Source of the DNA: Symbiodinium natans
Lineage: Eukaryota > Sar > Dinophyceae > Suessiales > Symbiodiniaceae
NCBI GenBank assembly: GCA_905221605.1
Contig: CAJNDS010002501.1
Coordinates: 965,001 to 1,029,000, forward strand
DNA length: 64,000 nucleotides
Direction of reading: 5' to 3'
Shown here: positions 53,943 through 63,610 of the stretch, piece after piece
Position numbering within the stretch: the first letter of the stretch is position 1
Layout of the letters: each line of letters starts with the position of its first letter
Position numbers and translations under genes: made by a program
Notes under the pieces: model-generated
Seen by the model: the letters and a program-made list of their open reading frames with translations, nothing else
The model's database searches: none
Told to the model about the DNA's origin: nothing

Positions 53943-54736
53943 TGTACACTTAAGGAATATCCCTGAGGGTTTGCCAGTGTAGAGAAGCAACCGGGTTTCC
54001 AAAGAAGCCACCTGCTCGCAAGGCTATTGAGACGCCCCAGGCAGCAGCGCAACTCAGCTGGCACAAAAGAAGGCTTGAGTTTGCACCCCTATAGACCTCC
54101 ACACATCTTCGCGGCAAGAGCTTAGCTGAAGCCGTTGAACTCGCCCTTAGGCCTTAGCCTCCACCTTAATTACATCCCTGAACCTTTTTTGGGGCCAACG
54201 TCCCGAGGATTTGCGTGCCTGGACAGTTGGAGCTCAGCTACGAAGGCCGCATGAAGAGGAATCTGCAATGGGAGGAAGGCTAGAAGAGGTCGAAAAGACA
54301 CGGAGCTGATCGGCCCATTTCAGGTTCAGGGTTCAAGGGATAGAGGTCCTGGGAACCAAATGCACTACAGAGGAAAGCACACCCACCCAGCCTCGTCCCC
54401 GCACCACCTTTCTGCCCGCCGTACAGCTGCAACCGGGGATCAGACGAGCTTGGGGCGCGGCCTGCAATCAAGTAGAGTCCTGCTGAGAATGGTTTCTCTC
54501 TGTTGGTATTTGAGGTTTCACCCCCTCCCCCCCCCTAAAAACTCAACCTGCAGACCCCCGCCACTCTTGGTCACACATTCGCGGGTCGTTGGTTGCATCT
54601 GAGTCGAACTGAGTAGGCGCCCGTGCAATGTGTCGCCAAGTGGGCGATGGTACAAAGGCACCTTCGTTTGTTGGGAGGCGCTTGTCCACAACCCTGTGCC
54701 CAGAGGAAACAGAGAGAAAGGCCCCACCTCCCTATA
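53943..54736. other. Unassigned stretch
   Basis: No gene recognised. Frames at 54280-54602 are open on both strands without domain likeness. No major repeat. Confidence 0.35.
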
Positions 54737-54857
54737 AAAGGGGATGTTCCGCCTTATGCTCACAATCCTTGCTGGGGATTAGAATAGTGGGGGGGGGGGG
54801 GCGGGGGGTACGATGATCCCTATTGAGGATTGTTAGTATAAGGGGGAGCATCCAAAC
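54737..54857. mobile_element. Foldback element copy with a G-tract inserted at its centre
   Basis: Arms AAAGGGGATGTTCCGCCTTAT and TTAGTATAAGGGGGAGCATCC. The usual CCCCCC centre is represented on this strand by a run of about 15 G (54788-54807). Confidence 0.8.
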
Positions 54858-54967
54858 TTTTTCAACCTTTCCTTACTGCATCTTAGTAGGGACTCGGGAA
54901 CCAGGTACCCTGTATCATCCGTTAAAAAGGTGCAAGCTCCTACCTCCCTACTATGCAACAGGAAGTA

Positions 54968-55090
54968 AAACCCTAAACCCTAGACCCTAATTGCACCCTA
55001 AACCCTAAACCCTAAACCTATACCCTTTACCCTAAACCCTAAACCCTAAACCCTAAACCCTAAACCCTAAACCCTAAACCCTAAACCCTA
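54968..55090. repeat. CCCTAAA tract
   Basis: About seventeen units, the last ten near perfect. Confidence 0.95.
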
Positions 55091-55202
55091 TACATCTACA
55101 TCTCTTTGGCCTCAGTCGTGGTGGAACGGAGTCGACTCCTTGCCTCGCGCCTCTCCGAGCGCCTCCCAGAGCATCTTCGATGCAGTGCCGTGCGAGGGTT
55201 CA

Positions 55203-55345
55203 TGTTCAGGGGTTTAGGGTTTAGGGTTTAGGGTGTAGGGTCTAGGGTTTGGGTTTATAGGGTTGTAGGGCTATAGGGCTGTAGGGTTATAGTTATAGGA
55301 TTATGGGGTTGTAGGGGTTTAGGGTTTGGGGTTTGGGGTCTAGGG
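55203..55345. repeat. TTTAGGG tract with GGGTTATA / GGGCTGTA variants
   Basis: Canonical units flank a block of GGGTTGTA, GGGCTATA and GGGTTATA units at about 55255-55315. Confidence 0.9.
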
Positions 55346-55617
55346 CTTCTAGGGTTTGACCCCAAGCATGGCATCCATGAAAAGCTCCGATTCACACTTT
55401 GCCCGAGATACCCGTCCTTGATTAGGATCCCTACTCTAAGCCCCAAACCCTAAACCCTAAACCCTAATCCACCCCCACCCATGCCCCAGGGCATCGAAGG
55501 CGTGCTCCGTGGGCCTTTTGGTCGACAGGACGCGCGGGAGACTTTCAACTGAACGGGGACAAAGGCCCAATAGTGCCAAGTAACCATGGGATAGTGAAGC
55601 CCCTGTGCCCTAATATC

Positions 55618-55742
55618 AGCCTAAACCCTAAACCCCAAACCCTATAATCCTATAACCCTGTAGCCCTCTCACGTAACCCTATAACCCTCTCACTCTCACC
55701 CTAAACCCTAAACCCTAAACCCCTAAACCCTAAACCCTCGAC
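55618..55742. repeat. CCCTAAA tract
   Basis: CCCTAAA units with CCCTATAA and CCCTCTCA variants. A further CCCTAAA tract lies at 55437-55468. Confidence 0.9.
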
Positions 55743-55825
55743 CCTGTCAGGGATCAGGCTGGCAGGTCAGGTGGGTGACGGCTCGGAGGCAGATAGAACG
55801 CTTCGTGGCCTTCAGCTCACGATCC

Positions 55826-55920
55826 AAACCCTAAGCCCTAAACCCTAAACCCTAAACCCTAAACCCTACACTCTACATCCTACAATCCTAACCCTGCATC
55901 CTAAACCCTAAGCCCAAATG
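55826..55920. repeat. CCCTAAA tract
   Basis: About ten units ending in CCTACATCCTAC-like variants. Confidence 0.9.
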
Positions 55921-56756
55921 TGCCCGGCACCGTTTGGGCTCAGGGATTTATGCGGAGTGAGGGGCTTCGGGGAACTTTGATCCTGAAGTTTCGGGTTTGG
56001 GGTGTAGGGTTTACGAACTAACTGCGGGTCCCGGAATAGAGGCGACTTCATTGAGAAGTACCCAGAACCTCCCGGATAGACCCTGACCCTTGGGTTTAGA
56101 CTGGGTTTCAGGGCTGTTTGGGGAAGGACTCATCCGGATTTCCTACCTTTGCTTCTGGCATGTGCGCGCTGCCTCCGGCCCTTCATCCTCCTCAGTGCTT
56201 CAGCAACCAAGAGATGAGAAGTGACTTCAACGACGGGCCGAACCCCCGAAACGCTAAAGTTTAGGGTTTAGAGTTGAAGTTTACAACCCAACACTCGAGT
56301 ATGTTCCCTGGGGTACGATGTATGCGCGGTGTGCCTCACTTGGACGATCAACTGCACCATTCAGGATTTAGAGGTTTTGAGGGCTTCCGTTACGCGCCTT
56401 TTCCGGGCGATCGTGTCTCCGGGGGTCTTAGGGAGGGTTTAGGGGCGTAGGGCTTAGAGGGCTTTAGGGTTGAGGACCATTTTTTTTCACAAAGGCCTGG
56501 AAATCTTGAGGAACAGCGATCTTATCTCGGACGAGAGTCGATAGCTGGGGTCGCTGGAGCATAAGATGCCCCAATTGGGGAGATGCATGGCCGGTATTGG
56601 CGAGTGTTTAAAGACTCCTTATGTGAACATGGAGTGTGTATAACATGGGTTTCCTTTTGGGGGCTGGTAGGAAAACAAACGTTACCTTACATGTAACAAA
56701 TTCCTGCATAGAAACCAACCACATAAGACTACCGGTAAGCGCCATGCAGAGCCTTT
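55921..56756. other. Unassigned stretch
   Basis: No gene recognised. Isolated TTTAGGG-like words occur at 56090-56110, 56258-56275 and 56433-56465. Confidence 0.35.
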
Positions 56757-56836
56757 GGGTTTAGGGTTTAGGGTTTAGGGTTTAGGGTTTAGGGTTTAGG
56801 GTTTAGGGGTAGTTATAGGGTTTAGGGTTTAGGGTC
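56757..56836. repeat. TTTAGGG tract
   Basis: About eleven units with one GGGGTAGTTATA interruption. Confidence 0.95.
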
Positions 56837-56847
56837 CTAGCCTCAAG

Positions 56848-56906
56848 GCACTGATCTACCCGATGCAGCGAGGCAAGATGCAAGGAACCGCCGCTCGCCA
56901 GCAGCG
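56848..56906 (+). CDS. Candidate internal exon, unknown protein
   Basis: CCTCAAG|G acceptor 12 bp after a TTTAGGG tract and a |GTGAGG donor at 56907. The frame reads ALIYPMQRGKMQGTAARQQ with a partial codon at the end. Size, splice sites and position match verified GDPD exons. Family unknown. Confidence 0.45.
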
Positions 56907-56975
56907 GTGAGGTGAAGGGCACTTAGAGCTTCGGAAATGCCATGTTCAAGGCTACTGCATCCCTCAGCCCTGAGG

Positions 56976-57024
56976 GTTTAGGGTTTAGGGTTTAGGTTTT
57001 AGGGTTTAGGGTTTAGGGTTGAAC
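56976..57024. repeat. TTTAGGG tract
   Basis: Seven units, one with TTTTAGGG. Confidence 0.9.
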
Positions 57025-57178
57025 CCCAGCCCTACTGAATTGTTTCTAATTGTTCCTGAACTCCCCAATATTCTTCGGATGGAGCCTTGAGATACGCATT
57101 GGATACCTGCTTCCAGACGCAAACGAAGCTTGTTGCAATGGGAACAACAGGCTTTGGAAGCTTGTCACACTGTCTCTT

Positions 57179-58470
57179 GCGCTTCTTCTCTTCCCTTGGA
57201 ATATTGGCACAACTTGTCTGCAGAGAGTATCCGGCAAAAACTGCTGCCGGAGCGAGCTGTCTAGCGAGGTCAATTTGCCCAGCAGTGCAATGTTTCTTGA
57301 AGTTCCGGCTTGCAGGTATTCAGCAAGTGCAGGCTTACGCTGAAGACAAGCGTATGTCACATCGGTTCATCGCCCAGGCACGTTTTGCTCAGGGTCCAGG
57401 TGTCGTTTCGAGCGCGCAACTTTCGCAGGGAAGCGCACTACATTTGCCACCAGACTTCCCCGGACGGCCGATGCGCTTCGACGACGACAAGCCCATCGTG
57501 CAAACGACGGTGGGACAGGCCTACCAGGACAGCAAGACGCAAGCGTGCTTGCTGCAGCCCGGCCGAGGTGGTGTTTCGTAGACCAGGAGCAGTTCGCATC
57601 CGGTTGCATCTGAGGTTCTACGCCCTTGCCATAGCCAGAGCTCGCTTTATCTCTTTTAGAAAGCAATCTGCACGTTATCGTGCCAACATCTTGGAACGTC
57701 TCCATCTCCAGGACGTTAATCCCTCATTGATGCCTCATGTCTGTGCTCCTGCCTGGAGCCGCAAAGTTAACTGCCATTTCTGCTCGACCGCTTTCATTTT
57801 TTCGGCTAAAGCCGAAAGATTCACGCGCTTCTTCTCTTCCCTTGGAATATTGGCACAACTTGTCTGCAGAGAGTATCCGGCAAAACTGCTGCCGGAGCGA
57901 GCTGTCTAGCGAGGTCAATTTGCCCAGCAGTGCAATGTTTCTTGAAGTTCCGGCTTGCAGGTATTCAGCAAGTGCAGGCTTACGCTGAAGACAATCGTAT
58001 GTCACATCGGCTCATCGCCCAGGCACGTTTTGCTCAGGGTCCGGGTGTCGTTTCGAGCGCGCAACTTTCGCAGGGAAGCGCACTACATTTGCCACCAGAC
58101 TTCCCCGGACGGCCGATGCGCTTCGACGACGACAAGCCCATCGTGCCAACGACGGTGGGACAGGCCTACCAGGACAGCAAGACGCAAGCGTGCTTGCTGC
58201 AGCCCGGCCGAGGTGGTGTTTCGTAGACCAGGAGCAGTTCGCATCCGGTTGCGTCTGAGGTTCTACGCCCTTGCCATAGCCAGAGCTCGCTTTATCTCTT
58301 TTAGAAAGCAATCTGCACGTTATCGTGCCAACATCTTGGAACGTCTCCATCTCCAGGACGTTAATCCCTCATTGATGCCTCATGTCTGTGCTCCTGCCTG
58401 GAGCCGCAAAGTTAACTGCTATTTCTGCTCGACCGCTTTCATTTTTTCGGCTAAAGCCGAAAGATTCACG
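57179..58470 (+). repeat. 645-bp tandem duplication (~99% identical)
   Basis: Copy 1 is 57179-57824 and copy 2 is 57825-58470. By eye they differ by one A in a homopolymer (57236-57240) and about six substitutions. One plus frame in each copy reads MSHR.IAQARFAQGPGVVSS and then RPMRFDDDKPIV and ends GRGGVS; another stays open through CFSTAF-like sequence, and an antisense frame of 112 codons is open in both. Substitutions fall without clear synonymous bias, so no frame is supported as coding. A pyrimidine-rich segment ending in CTGCAG near 57222 resembles an acceptor. Confidence 0.9.
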
Positions 58471-58636
58471 AGACGATGCTCTTGATACTGAACTCAGTAG
58501 ATCTTGGATCGCTTCGATTGATTCTTGCCTATGCAGATAGACGAGATCATTCTTAGAATGAGCCGCGATGAGATTACTTGTGACACCCCGGTAGGCAACG
58601 CCCTGCTTCATTGATGGAACGACGCAAGTCCGACCG

Positions 58637-58938
58637 AGCCCCAAACCCCAAACCCTAAACCCAAGCCCGAAACCCGAAAACCCTAAACACGAACCCCAAA
58701 ACCCCAAAACCCTAAAACCCGAAAACCCTAAAACCCTAAAACCCTAAAACCCTAAAACCCGAAAACCCGAAAACCCGAAAACCCGAAAACCCGAAAACCC
58801 GAAAACCCGAAAACCCGAAAACCCGAAAACCCTAAAACCCTAAAACCCTAAAACCCTAAAACCCTAAAACCCTAAAACCCTAAAACCCTAAAACCCTAAA
58901 ACCCTAAAACCCTAAACCCTAAAACCCTAGAACCCTAA
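58637..58938. repeat. 8-mer CCCTAAAA / CCCGAAAA array
   Basis: The unit length is 8, not 7. A block of about eleven CCCGAAAA units (about 58757-58825) is embedded between CCCTAAAA blocks of about five and twelve units. The complement, TTTTAGGG, is the telomere unit of some green algae, but here it is a local variant next to 7-mer tracts. Confidence 0.95.
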
Positions 58939-59105
58939 CCCCTTGGCATCGAAGGCTTCTTGGTGGAGACCCTAAAGCCTTCTCTCGTCGTGCCTTGGCG
59001 GCAGGTACCAAGTTCGCACGGGTTGTTCTCAATTGACCTAAGGTTTAGGTTTTAGGACTTACGGGGGTTTTAGGGTTTTAGGGCCTTTTCAGCAAACTGG
59101 CAAGC

Positions 59106-59333
59106 ATGCTATACATCGTGGTTGGACAGCGGGAGAACGCAGCTGCAGCAGGACCCTGTTTAGTGCTGGCAGAGGTGGAAGCGCATCCGTTGGGTTTTAG
59201 GGAATATTCAATTTGTAGGTACCTTCTCAGCTCAGAATCCCTTGCAACACAAGGTCCTCAACAGGGCCCCTTGACTGTTTCGGGAAAAGGAAGATTGCTA
59301 GGGCTGGGCTTAGAGTGGTCTGCAATGGCTTGA
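59106..59333 (+). CDS. Candidate exon, unknown protein
   Basis: The frame begins MLYIVVGQRENAAAAG and continues PCLVLAEVEAHPLGF. LYIVVGQ recalls the start of glycine-rich ALK/LTK-type domains, but the glycine-rich continuation is absent. The true exon is probably shorter than the open frame. Confidence 0.25.
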   Translation: MLYIVVGQRENAAAAGPCLVLAEVEAHPLGFREYSICRYLLSSESLATQGPQQGPLTVSGKGRLLGLGLEWSAMA

Positions 59334-59417
59334 AGTTTACCATGCATTCATTTTCATGTCGGCTCTGCGTATGGTTCTTTGTAGGGCCGAGCTTTTCAGC
59401 CCCTAGAGGTTATCCAC

Positions 59418-59520
59418 TGGGATATTCCCCCTCATACGACTGGTTTTTAAGAAGGATTATCGTAGCCCCCCCTATGATAATCCCTATCAAGGACCGTCAG
59501 TATAAGGGGGGCACATCCCA
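59418..59520. mobile_element. Foldback element copy (~105-bp family)
   Basis: TGGGATATTCCCCCTCATAC pairs with GTATAAGGGGGGCACATCCCA. The centre is GGATTATCGTAGCCCCCCC followed by TATGATAATCCCTAT. One of the two best-preserved copies. Confidence 0.85.
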
Positions 59521-59556
59521 CCCCTAAACCCGAAACCCTAAACCAGGTTATACAGT

Positions 59557-59603
59557 CGGGTTTAGGGTTTAGGGTTTAGGGTTTAGGGTTTAGGGTTTAG
59601 GGA
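59557..59603. repeat. TTTAGGG tract
   Basis: Six to seven perfect units. Confidence 0.95.
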
Positions 59604-59727
59604 CCGCAGCGTCAGCGCGTAGAGCTTTGTATGGGACAGTGGCTCCTCTGTCACCTTCTGCGACATAGCCCCGCGCTCGTGTAGCTGCCTATTAGGGTTT
59701 GGGGTTTAGGATTTAGGGCTTAGGGTT

Positions 59728-59803
59728 CACAAGAAGCTGCCCGTCATCAATCGGCAAACCTTCCCATCGGAAAGGTCGGCAATTTTCTTGGATTGGGTTT
59801 CTT
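59728..59803 (+). CDS. Candidate exon, unknown protein
   Basis: Open island after a TTTAGGG-like tract, reading KKLPVINRQTFPSERSAIF and then LDWV. Protein-like; splice edges and family unknown. Confidence 0.3.
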
Positions 59804-60059
59804 TATAAACCCCCTGCCAACCCTGCCTACTTTTGCCTTTGCATCTCAAGCTTCCAAACGTTCATTCACTTGGCACGGTCATCTACCGACAATTCGATGT
59901 CGCGAAGCCCTCCTGATCCCTTAAAGTCCCTAACGCTCGCAGACTCCAAGCTCCAAGCCCTAATCATTCCCCAACTTTATTTCCCAGACCCCAAACCCTA
60001 AATCCTAAACCCTCAACGCCCCTTCTCCCCGCCCCGACCCCCAAGCCTGGCAATCCCAG

Positions 60060-60109
60060 GTGGCAGACTCCGCGGAGCGCGTGGCTGCCATCCCACTGGT
60101 CGAAGCATA
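60060..60109 (+). CDS. Candidate terminal exon, unknown protein
   Basis: A pyrimidine-rich acceptor (CCCCTTCTCCCCGCCCCGAC ... ATCCCAG|G) is followed by an open frame VADSAERVAAIPLVEA and TAG at 60108-60110. It lies immediately upstream of a TTTAGGG tract. Family unknown. Confidence 0.4.
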
Positions 60110-60115
60110 GCTGGG

Positions 60116-60256
60116 TTTATTTAGGGTTTAGGGTTTAGGGTTTAGGGTTTAGGGTCTAGGGTCTAGGGTCTAGGGTCTAGGGTCTAGGGTCTAGGGTCTA
60201 GGGTCCAGGGTCTAGGGTCTAGGGTTTAGGGTTTAGGGTTTAGGGTTTAGGGTTCA
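60116..60256. repeat. TTTAGGG tract with homogenised GTCTAGG block
   Basis: About eleven consecutive GGGTCTA units (60152-60222), one of them GGGTCCA, are nested between canonical GGGTTTA units on both sides. Confidence 0.95.
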
Positions 60257-60356
60257 GCATTTCAAGTCCAAGCATTCACTTGTCAAGAAATTACTCCAGA
60301 AAAATACCCACCCGCCCAAAGAATCCCACAACATTGAGAAAATATTTCACTTATGG

Positions 60357-60846
60357 AACGACCTTGCCCAGTAAAAAGTAACCTGCCCAGTAAAACATGA
60401 CCTTGCCCAGTAAACAAATGACCTTGCCCACTAAAAAAAACTCACCTTGCCCAGTAGAAAAATGACCTTGCCCAGTAAACGAGTTACTGGGCAAGGTCAT
60501 TTTTTACTGGGCAAGGTCGTTTTTTGGACCGAACGACCTTGCCCAGTAAAAATGACCTTGCCCAGTACAAGAATGACCTTGCCCAGTGAAACAATCACCT
60601 TGCCAAGTAAAAAACCGACCTTGCCCAGTAGAGAATTACCTTGCCCAGTAAATTTATGACCTTGCCCAGTAAAAAAACACTTTGCCCAGTAAAACAAATT
60701 ACCTTGGCCAGTAAAAGAGGTACTGGGCAAGGTCACTTTTTTTTACTGGGCAAGGTCATTTTTCTGGGCAGGGTCACATTTTACTGGGTAAGGTCGTTTT
60801 TTGGACCGAACGACCTTTCCCAGTAAAAAAAGACCTTGCCCAGAAA
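60357..60846. repeat. CTTGCCCAGTAAA array in both orientations
   Basis: The core ACCTTGCCCAGTAAAA occurs about fourteen times in one orientation and about seven times as TTACTGGGCAAGGTC, spaced about 18-30 bp by A- or T-rich linkers. Two copies of a hairpin unit with loop TTTTTTGGACCGAAC occur at 60504-60548 and 60781-60826. Peptide frames simply repeat. Nature unknown. Confidence 0.9.
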
Positions 60847-60884
60847 CTCCATTAACATTTTTAATATATATGAACGAGAGGTTT

Positions 60885-60980
60885 AGGGTTTAGGGTTTAG
60901 GGTTTCACCCTCGCACCTTCGGAGCCTTTTAGGGTTTAGGGTTTGGGGTTAAGGGTTGAGGGTTTAGGGTTTAGGGTCTC
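60885..60980. repeat. TTTAGGG tracts
   Basis: Two short tracts (60889-60905 and 60928-60980), the last clear telomere-like arrays before the end of the window. Confidence 0.85.
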
Positions 60981-61430
60981 TTGACGCTTGACATGTTCCT
61001 AGACTTTGCTTGAAGATCTAGGTACGCCCTTGGGATATCTCCCTTATTGGGCTTAAGAGGATCATACTCAGGAATATGTTTTCAGAGGGTTTTAAAGGCC
61101 CTCCTAGAGATAGGTCTGACTCTCTTCATGGCTGAGGGTTCAACCTCTGGTTCATAACGTCCTGGATTTTTGCATTTGTGTTTTAAGTTTAGGGCACGGG
61201 CTTGGTGATGGAGCCCAAGCTGTTCAAACTCTGGGATTCCAGTATGATTGCTGTTTAAAAGCCAAAGGTCTTTAGGGCCTCACCTCACCTAAGTCTCCAC
61301 AAGGCCCATACTAGGCCCCTTGGATATCCTATACTTCCCAAAGAAGCCTAAACTCTCTAAACTCCCGAAACTCCCTAAGCCTTGCACCCCTGAAAGCACG
61401 TTGGCTTGACAGCCCGCTCAGGAGGGACAG
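60981..61430. other. Unassigned stretch
   Basis: No gene or repeat recognised beyond short CCCTAAA/CTCCCTAA-like words near 61345-61380. Confidence 0.35.
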
Positions 61431-61519
61431 GACTGGATCTCACTGGAGGATTCTCTGTTCAACATTGACCTGCTGGGCAGTCTAGGCGGCTTCCACGAGC
61501 CAAGCATGCAACTTCGCAG
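61431..61519 (+). CDS. Candidate internal exon, unknown protein
   Basis: GGGACAG|G acceptor and AG|GT donor (61520). The frame reads DWISLEDSLFNIDLLGSLGG and then FHEPSMQLR, acidic, hydrophobic and clearly protein-like. An alternative upstream acceptor (GCTCAG|G) keeps the same frame. Family unknown. Probably part of a split gene that continues downstream. Confidence 0.5.
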
Positions 61520-61661
61520 GTTCTGACATCCCATAAACGTCATGATATCATGGTCGTTTTTGAGGTTCCGACTCAGCCGCACAACCTAGACCATTCCCGA
61601 AGCCCCATAAGTGGCTAGCTTTTTGGGAATCTACAAGCCCGTGCTTGGAAATCCTAGCACT

Positions 61662-61769
61662 GTCTCGCCTGAGAAGGCCAATCTGCTGTGGACCGGGTCA
61701 AGCAGCAGCCCAAACATGACGATGCGGAGTGCCACTCAGCTGATACGGTCACTCATTGTTCGATTCGGG
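61662..61769 (+). CDS. Candidate internal exon, unknown protein
   Basis: Bounded by CTGAGAAG|G-like sequence near 61676 and |GTGGGT at about 61769. Two frames are open (ANLLWTGSSSSPNMTMRSAT and QSAVDRVKQQPKHDDAECHS), so the frame is unresolved. It may follow the 61431 exon. Confidence 0.3.
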
Positions 61770-62549
61770 TGGGTTATTCGAGGCTTTGAATATCAGACGA
61801 TTATGAGTCGTGCATTAGTCTACTTGGGTATGATGAGAGTGCCATACCAATATACTTTTGCTGCCATAAGTATTTCTTACATGGTTCTACTTATTATGTC
61901 TATAAGAACAGAATTTCTCAGAATGTATTAAATTTGGAATCATAACATGCATTTTGAAGAGAACACCGAACCATTGAAGTAATGAAACAATAACATGATA
62001 TTTCCAGAATATCATATACAATAAAATATTCATATATCAATATAATACAATAGTAAAATGATACAATTTTTGCCGCAGAATCTAGCAGTGTATTCTTGCA
62101 GCCTTTCCTCTGAAGCTCACTCAATAGTTAAAGGTTGTTGAACAGGTCTAGAGTCCAGAGACGGGGCGGCAGGCAAGGAAAGACACGATACACGGTCGCG
62201 CCATGAGCGGCTAAGGCGATTCTATATAGCAACGATTGTCATGCACTAGCTTGAAGCTTGAAGCTACAGATTCTCTGAGATTCAAGCACTGAACCCTTCG
62301 AGGTCTGTTGTCCTTCATGTGTACGGGCGGAAGACGCCCGGCCGCAGTTCTTTGGAGATGGGTTTGCAGCCTCATCGTGTAGTCCTCCAATCATTACACC
62401 TCTGTAATGTCAGTTCGGTCATTTTGGGGGTGCTCGCAATTACAAGGCCGCTTTGTGCCAGGTACCCAAAGGAGCCCTAATTTCGCGAACCTACCAGATG
62501 GACCAAACCCTGGATTCGGCTGGTTGCTGCTTCGTACCCAGCGTCACAG
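61770..62549. other. Unassigned stretch, AT-rich in the middle
   Basis: 61800-62110 is AT-rich without repeats. No gene recognised. An open plus frame from 62407 leads into the next exon. Confidence 0.35.
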
Positions 62550-62679
62550 GAGAGGCGTAGAGGGCACAGCTCACTTCATGTCCCCGAACTTGAACATAGA
62601 AGATGATCCTCAACCACTGCTGCTAGAAAGTTCGCAGAGCAGCACCGAGCTGCCAGCCTCCGAACTGGGAGTGGACCAA
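62550..62679 (+). CDS. Candidate internal exon of a two-exon 3' end, unknown protein
   Basis: GCGTCACAG|G acceptor and a consensus |GTGAGT donor at 62680. The frame reads RGVEGTAHFMSPNLNIEDDP, then QPLLLESSQSSTELPASEL and GVDQ, acidic and protein-like, ending in phase 0. It joins in phase with 62830-62865 across a 150-nt GT-AG intron. Confidence 0.45.
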
Positions 62680-62829
62680 GTGAGTATATGCAACAGGGTA
62701 TGTATTACTGTTTCTGGTGAGTGTAGATGAGGTTCCCTCCTTAATATTGGTGAGTGTATATCTTGGGTGTCTTTTTGGGTGGATACAAGGAATCTTAGCC
62801 CTTACGTCATCTGAACCTTATTCGCATAG

Positions 62830-62865
62830 GTTCTCAGACGTCTCTGCAAGCAGGCCAGCGGCTGA
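62830..62865 (+). CDS. Candidate terminal exon of the same gene
   Basis: TTCGCATAG|G acceptor, frame VLRRLCKQASG then TGA. An alternative acceptor 8 bases later (GGTTCTCAG|A at 62837) would instead give a longer ending, TSLQAGQRLKIARVTHRMM and on to TGA at 62940-62942, also in phase. The AG|G rule of this genome favours the first; the length and composition favour the second. Confidence 0.35.
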   Translation, partial: VLRRLCKQASG

Positions 62866-63140
62866 AGATTGCCAGAGTGACCCACCGCATGATGCTGCAC
62901 GAGTTCCGCTGCTCGGCTGCCAGGACCTGCCACACTCTTTGAAACACTAATGGTATTCCCTTAGGGTCCCTTTAGAATTATACCATAGTATCCCCCAAAA
63001 CCCTATTTTAATTACTCAGGCATTTTTTTTCGGTGTTGGGGGGGGGGGGCGCATTTTGTTCTTGAGCTGCAAGCCTCAAGCAGCCATTTGGAATCAATGC
63101 TCTTGAAAGGGCAGATGTCAGGTCACCGAGGTGGCGAGGC
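62866..63140. other. Unassigned stretch
   Basis: A weak foldback-like segment at 62946-62998 (TATTCCCTTAGGG, then CCCCCAAAACCC) and a G-tract at 63039-63049. No gene beyond the possible longer exon noted above. Confidence 0.35.
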
Positions 63141-63154
63141 GTCTTGTGCTCTTT

Positions 63155-63233
63155 TTTTGGGGGGTGGGGGGGGGGGGGGGGGGGGGGGGGGGGTGGGGGG
63201 GCGGGGGGGGGGGGGTCGGTGGGTGGTTGGGGT

Positions 63234-63268
<35 letters not shown>

Positions 63269-63350
63269 GGTGGGGGGGGGGGGGGGGGTGGGTGGGGGGT
63301 GGGGGGGGGGGGGGGGGGGGGGGGTTGGGGGTGGGTGCGGGTGGGGCGTT
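63155..63350. repeat. Near-continuous G tract, about 190 bp
   Basis: Runs of up to roughly 25-30 G broken by single T or C. Pro-rich antisense and Gly-rich sense frames across it are repeat translations. Many G-quadruplex-forming sets are possible. Tract length may be unreliable in any assembly. Confidence 0.9.
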
Positions 63351-63610
63351 GTTTGGGGGTTTTGGGGGTTGTAGGGGTTTCTAGCATTCGGATTTAAAGG
63401 GCCTAGGGGCTTCTTCTCGCCCCCAAGCCTGGGATTCCCTAAGCCCTTACATAAAACAGTGAAATCCCTTAAAGCACTAAGCCCTTTCAAGGTTAGATGA
63501 GGTGATAAAGAGGACCTTTGCGCAGATTGGGCAGTCAGGCAATGCTTGGTATATTCTCTCTCGTGGGCCCTTCCGTACATGCTTGACTGGATCGCAACAA
63601 GTATGTCAGT

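Noticed and set aside
57087..58485. Several overlapping frames (up to 199 codons) repeated in both copies of the tandem duplication
   Set aside because: Three frames, one antisense, are equally open, and the few differences between copies show no synonymous bias, so none is supported as a gene.
63008..63580. 190-codon proline-rich minus frame and glycine-rich plus frames
   Set aside because: Translation of a G homopolymer tract; not credible coding sequence.
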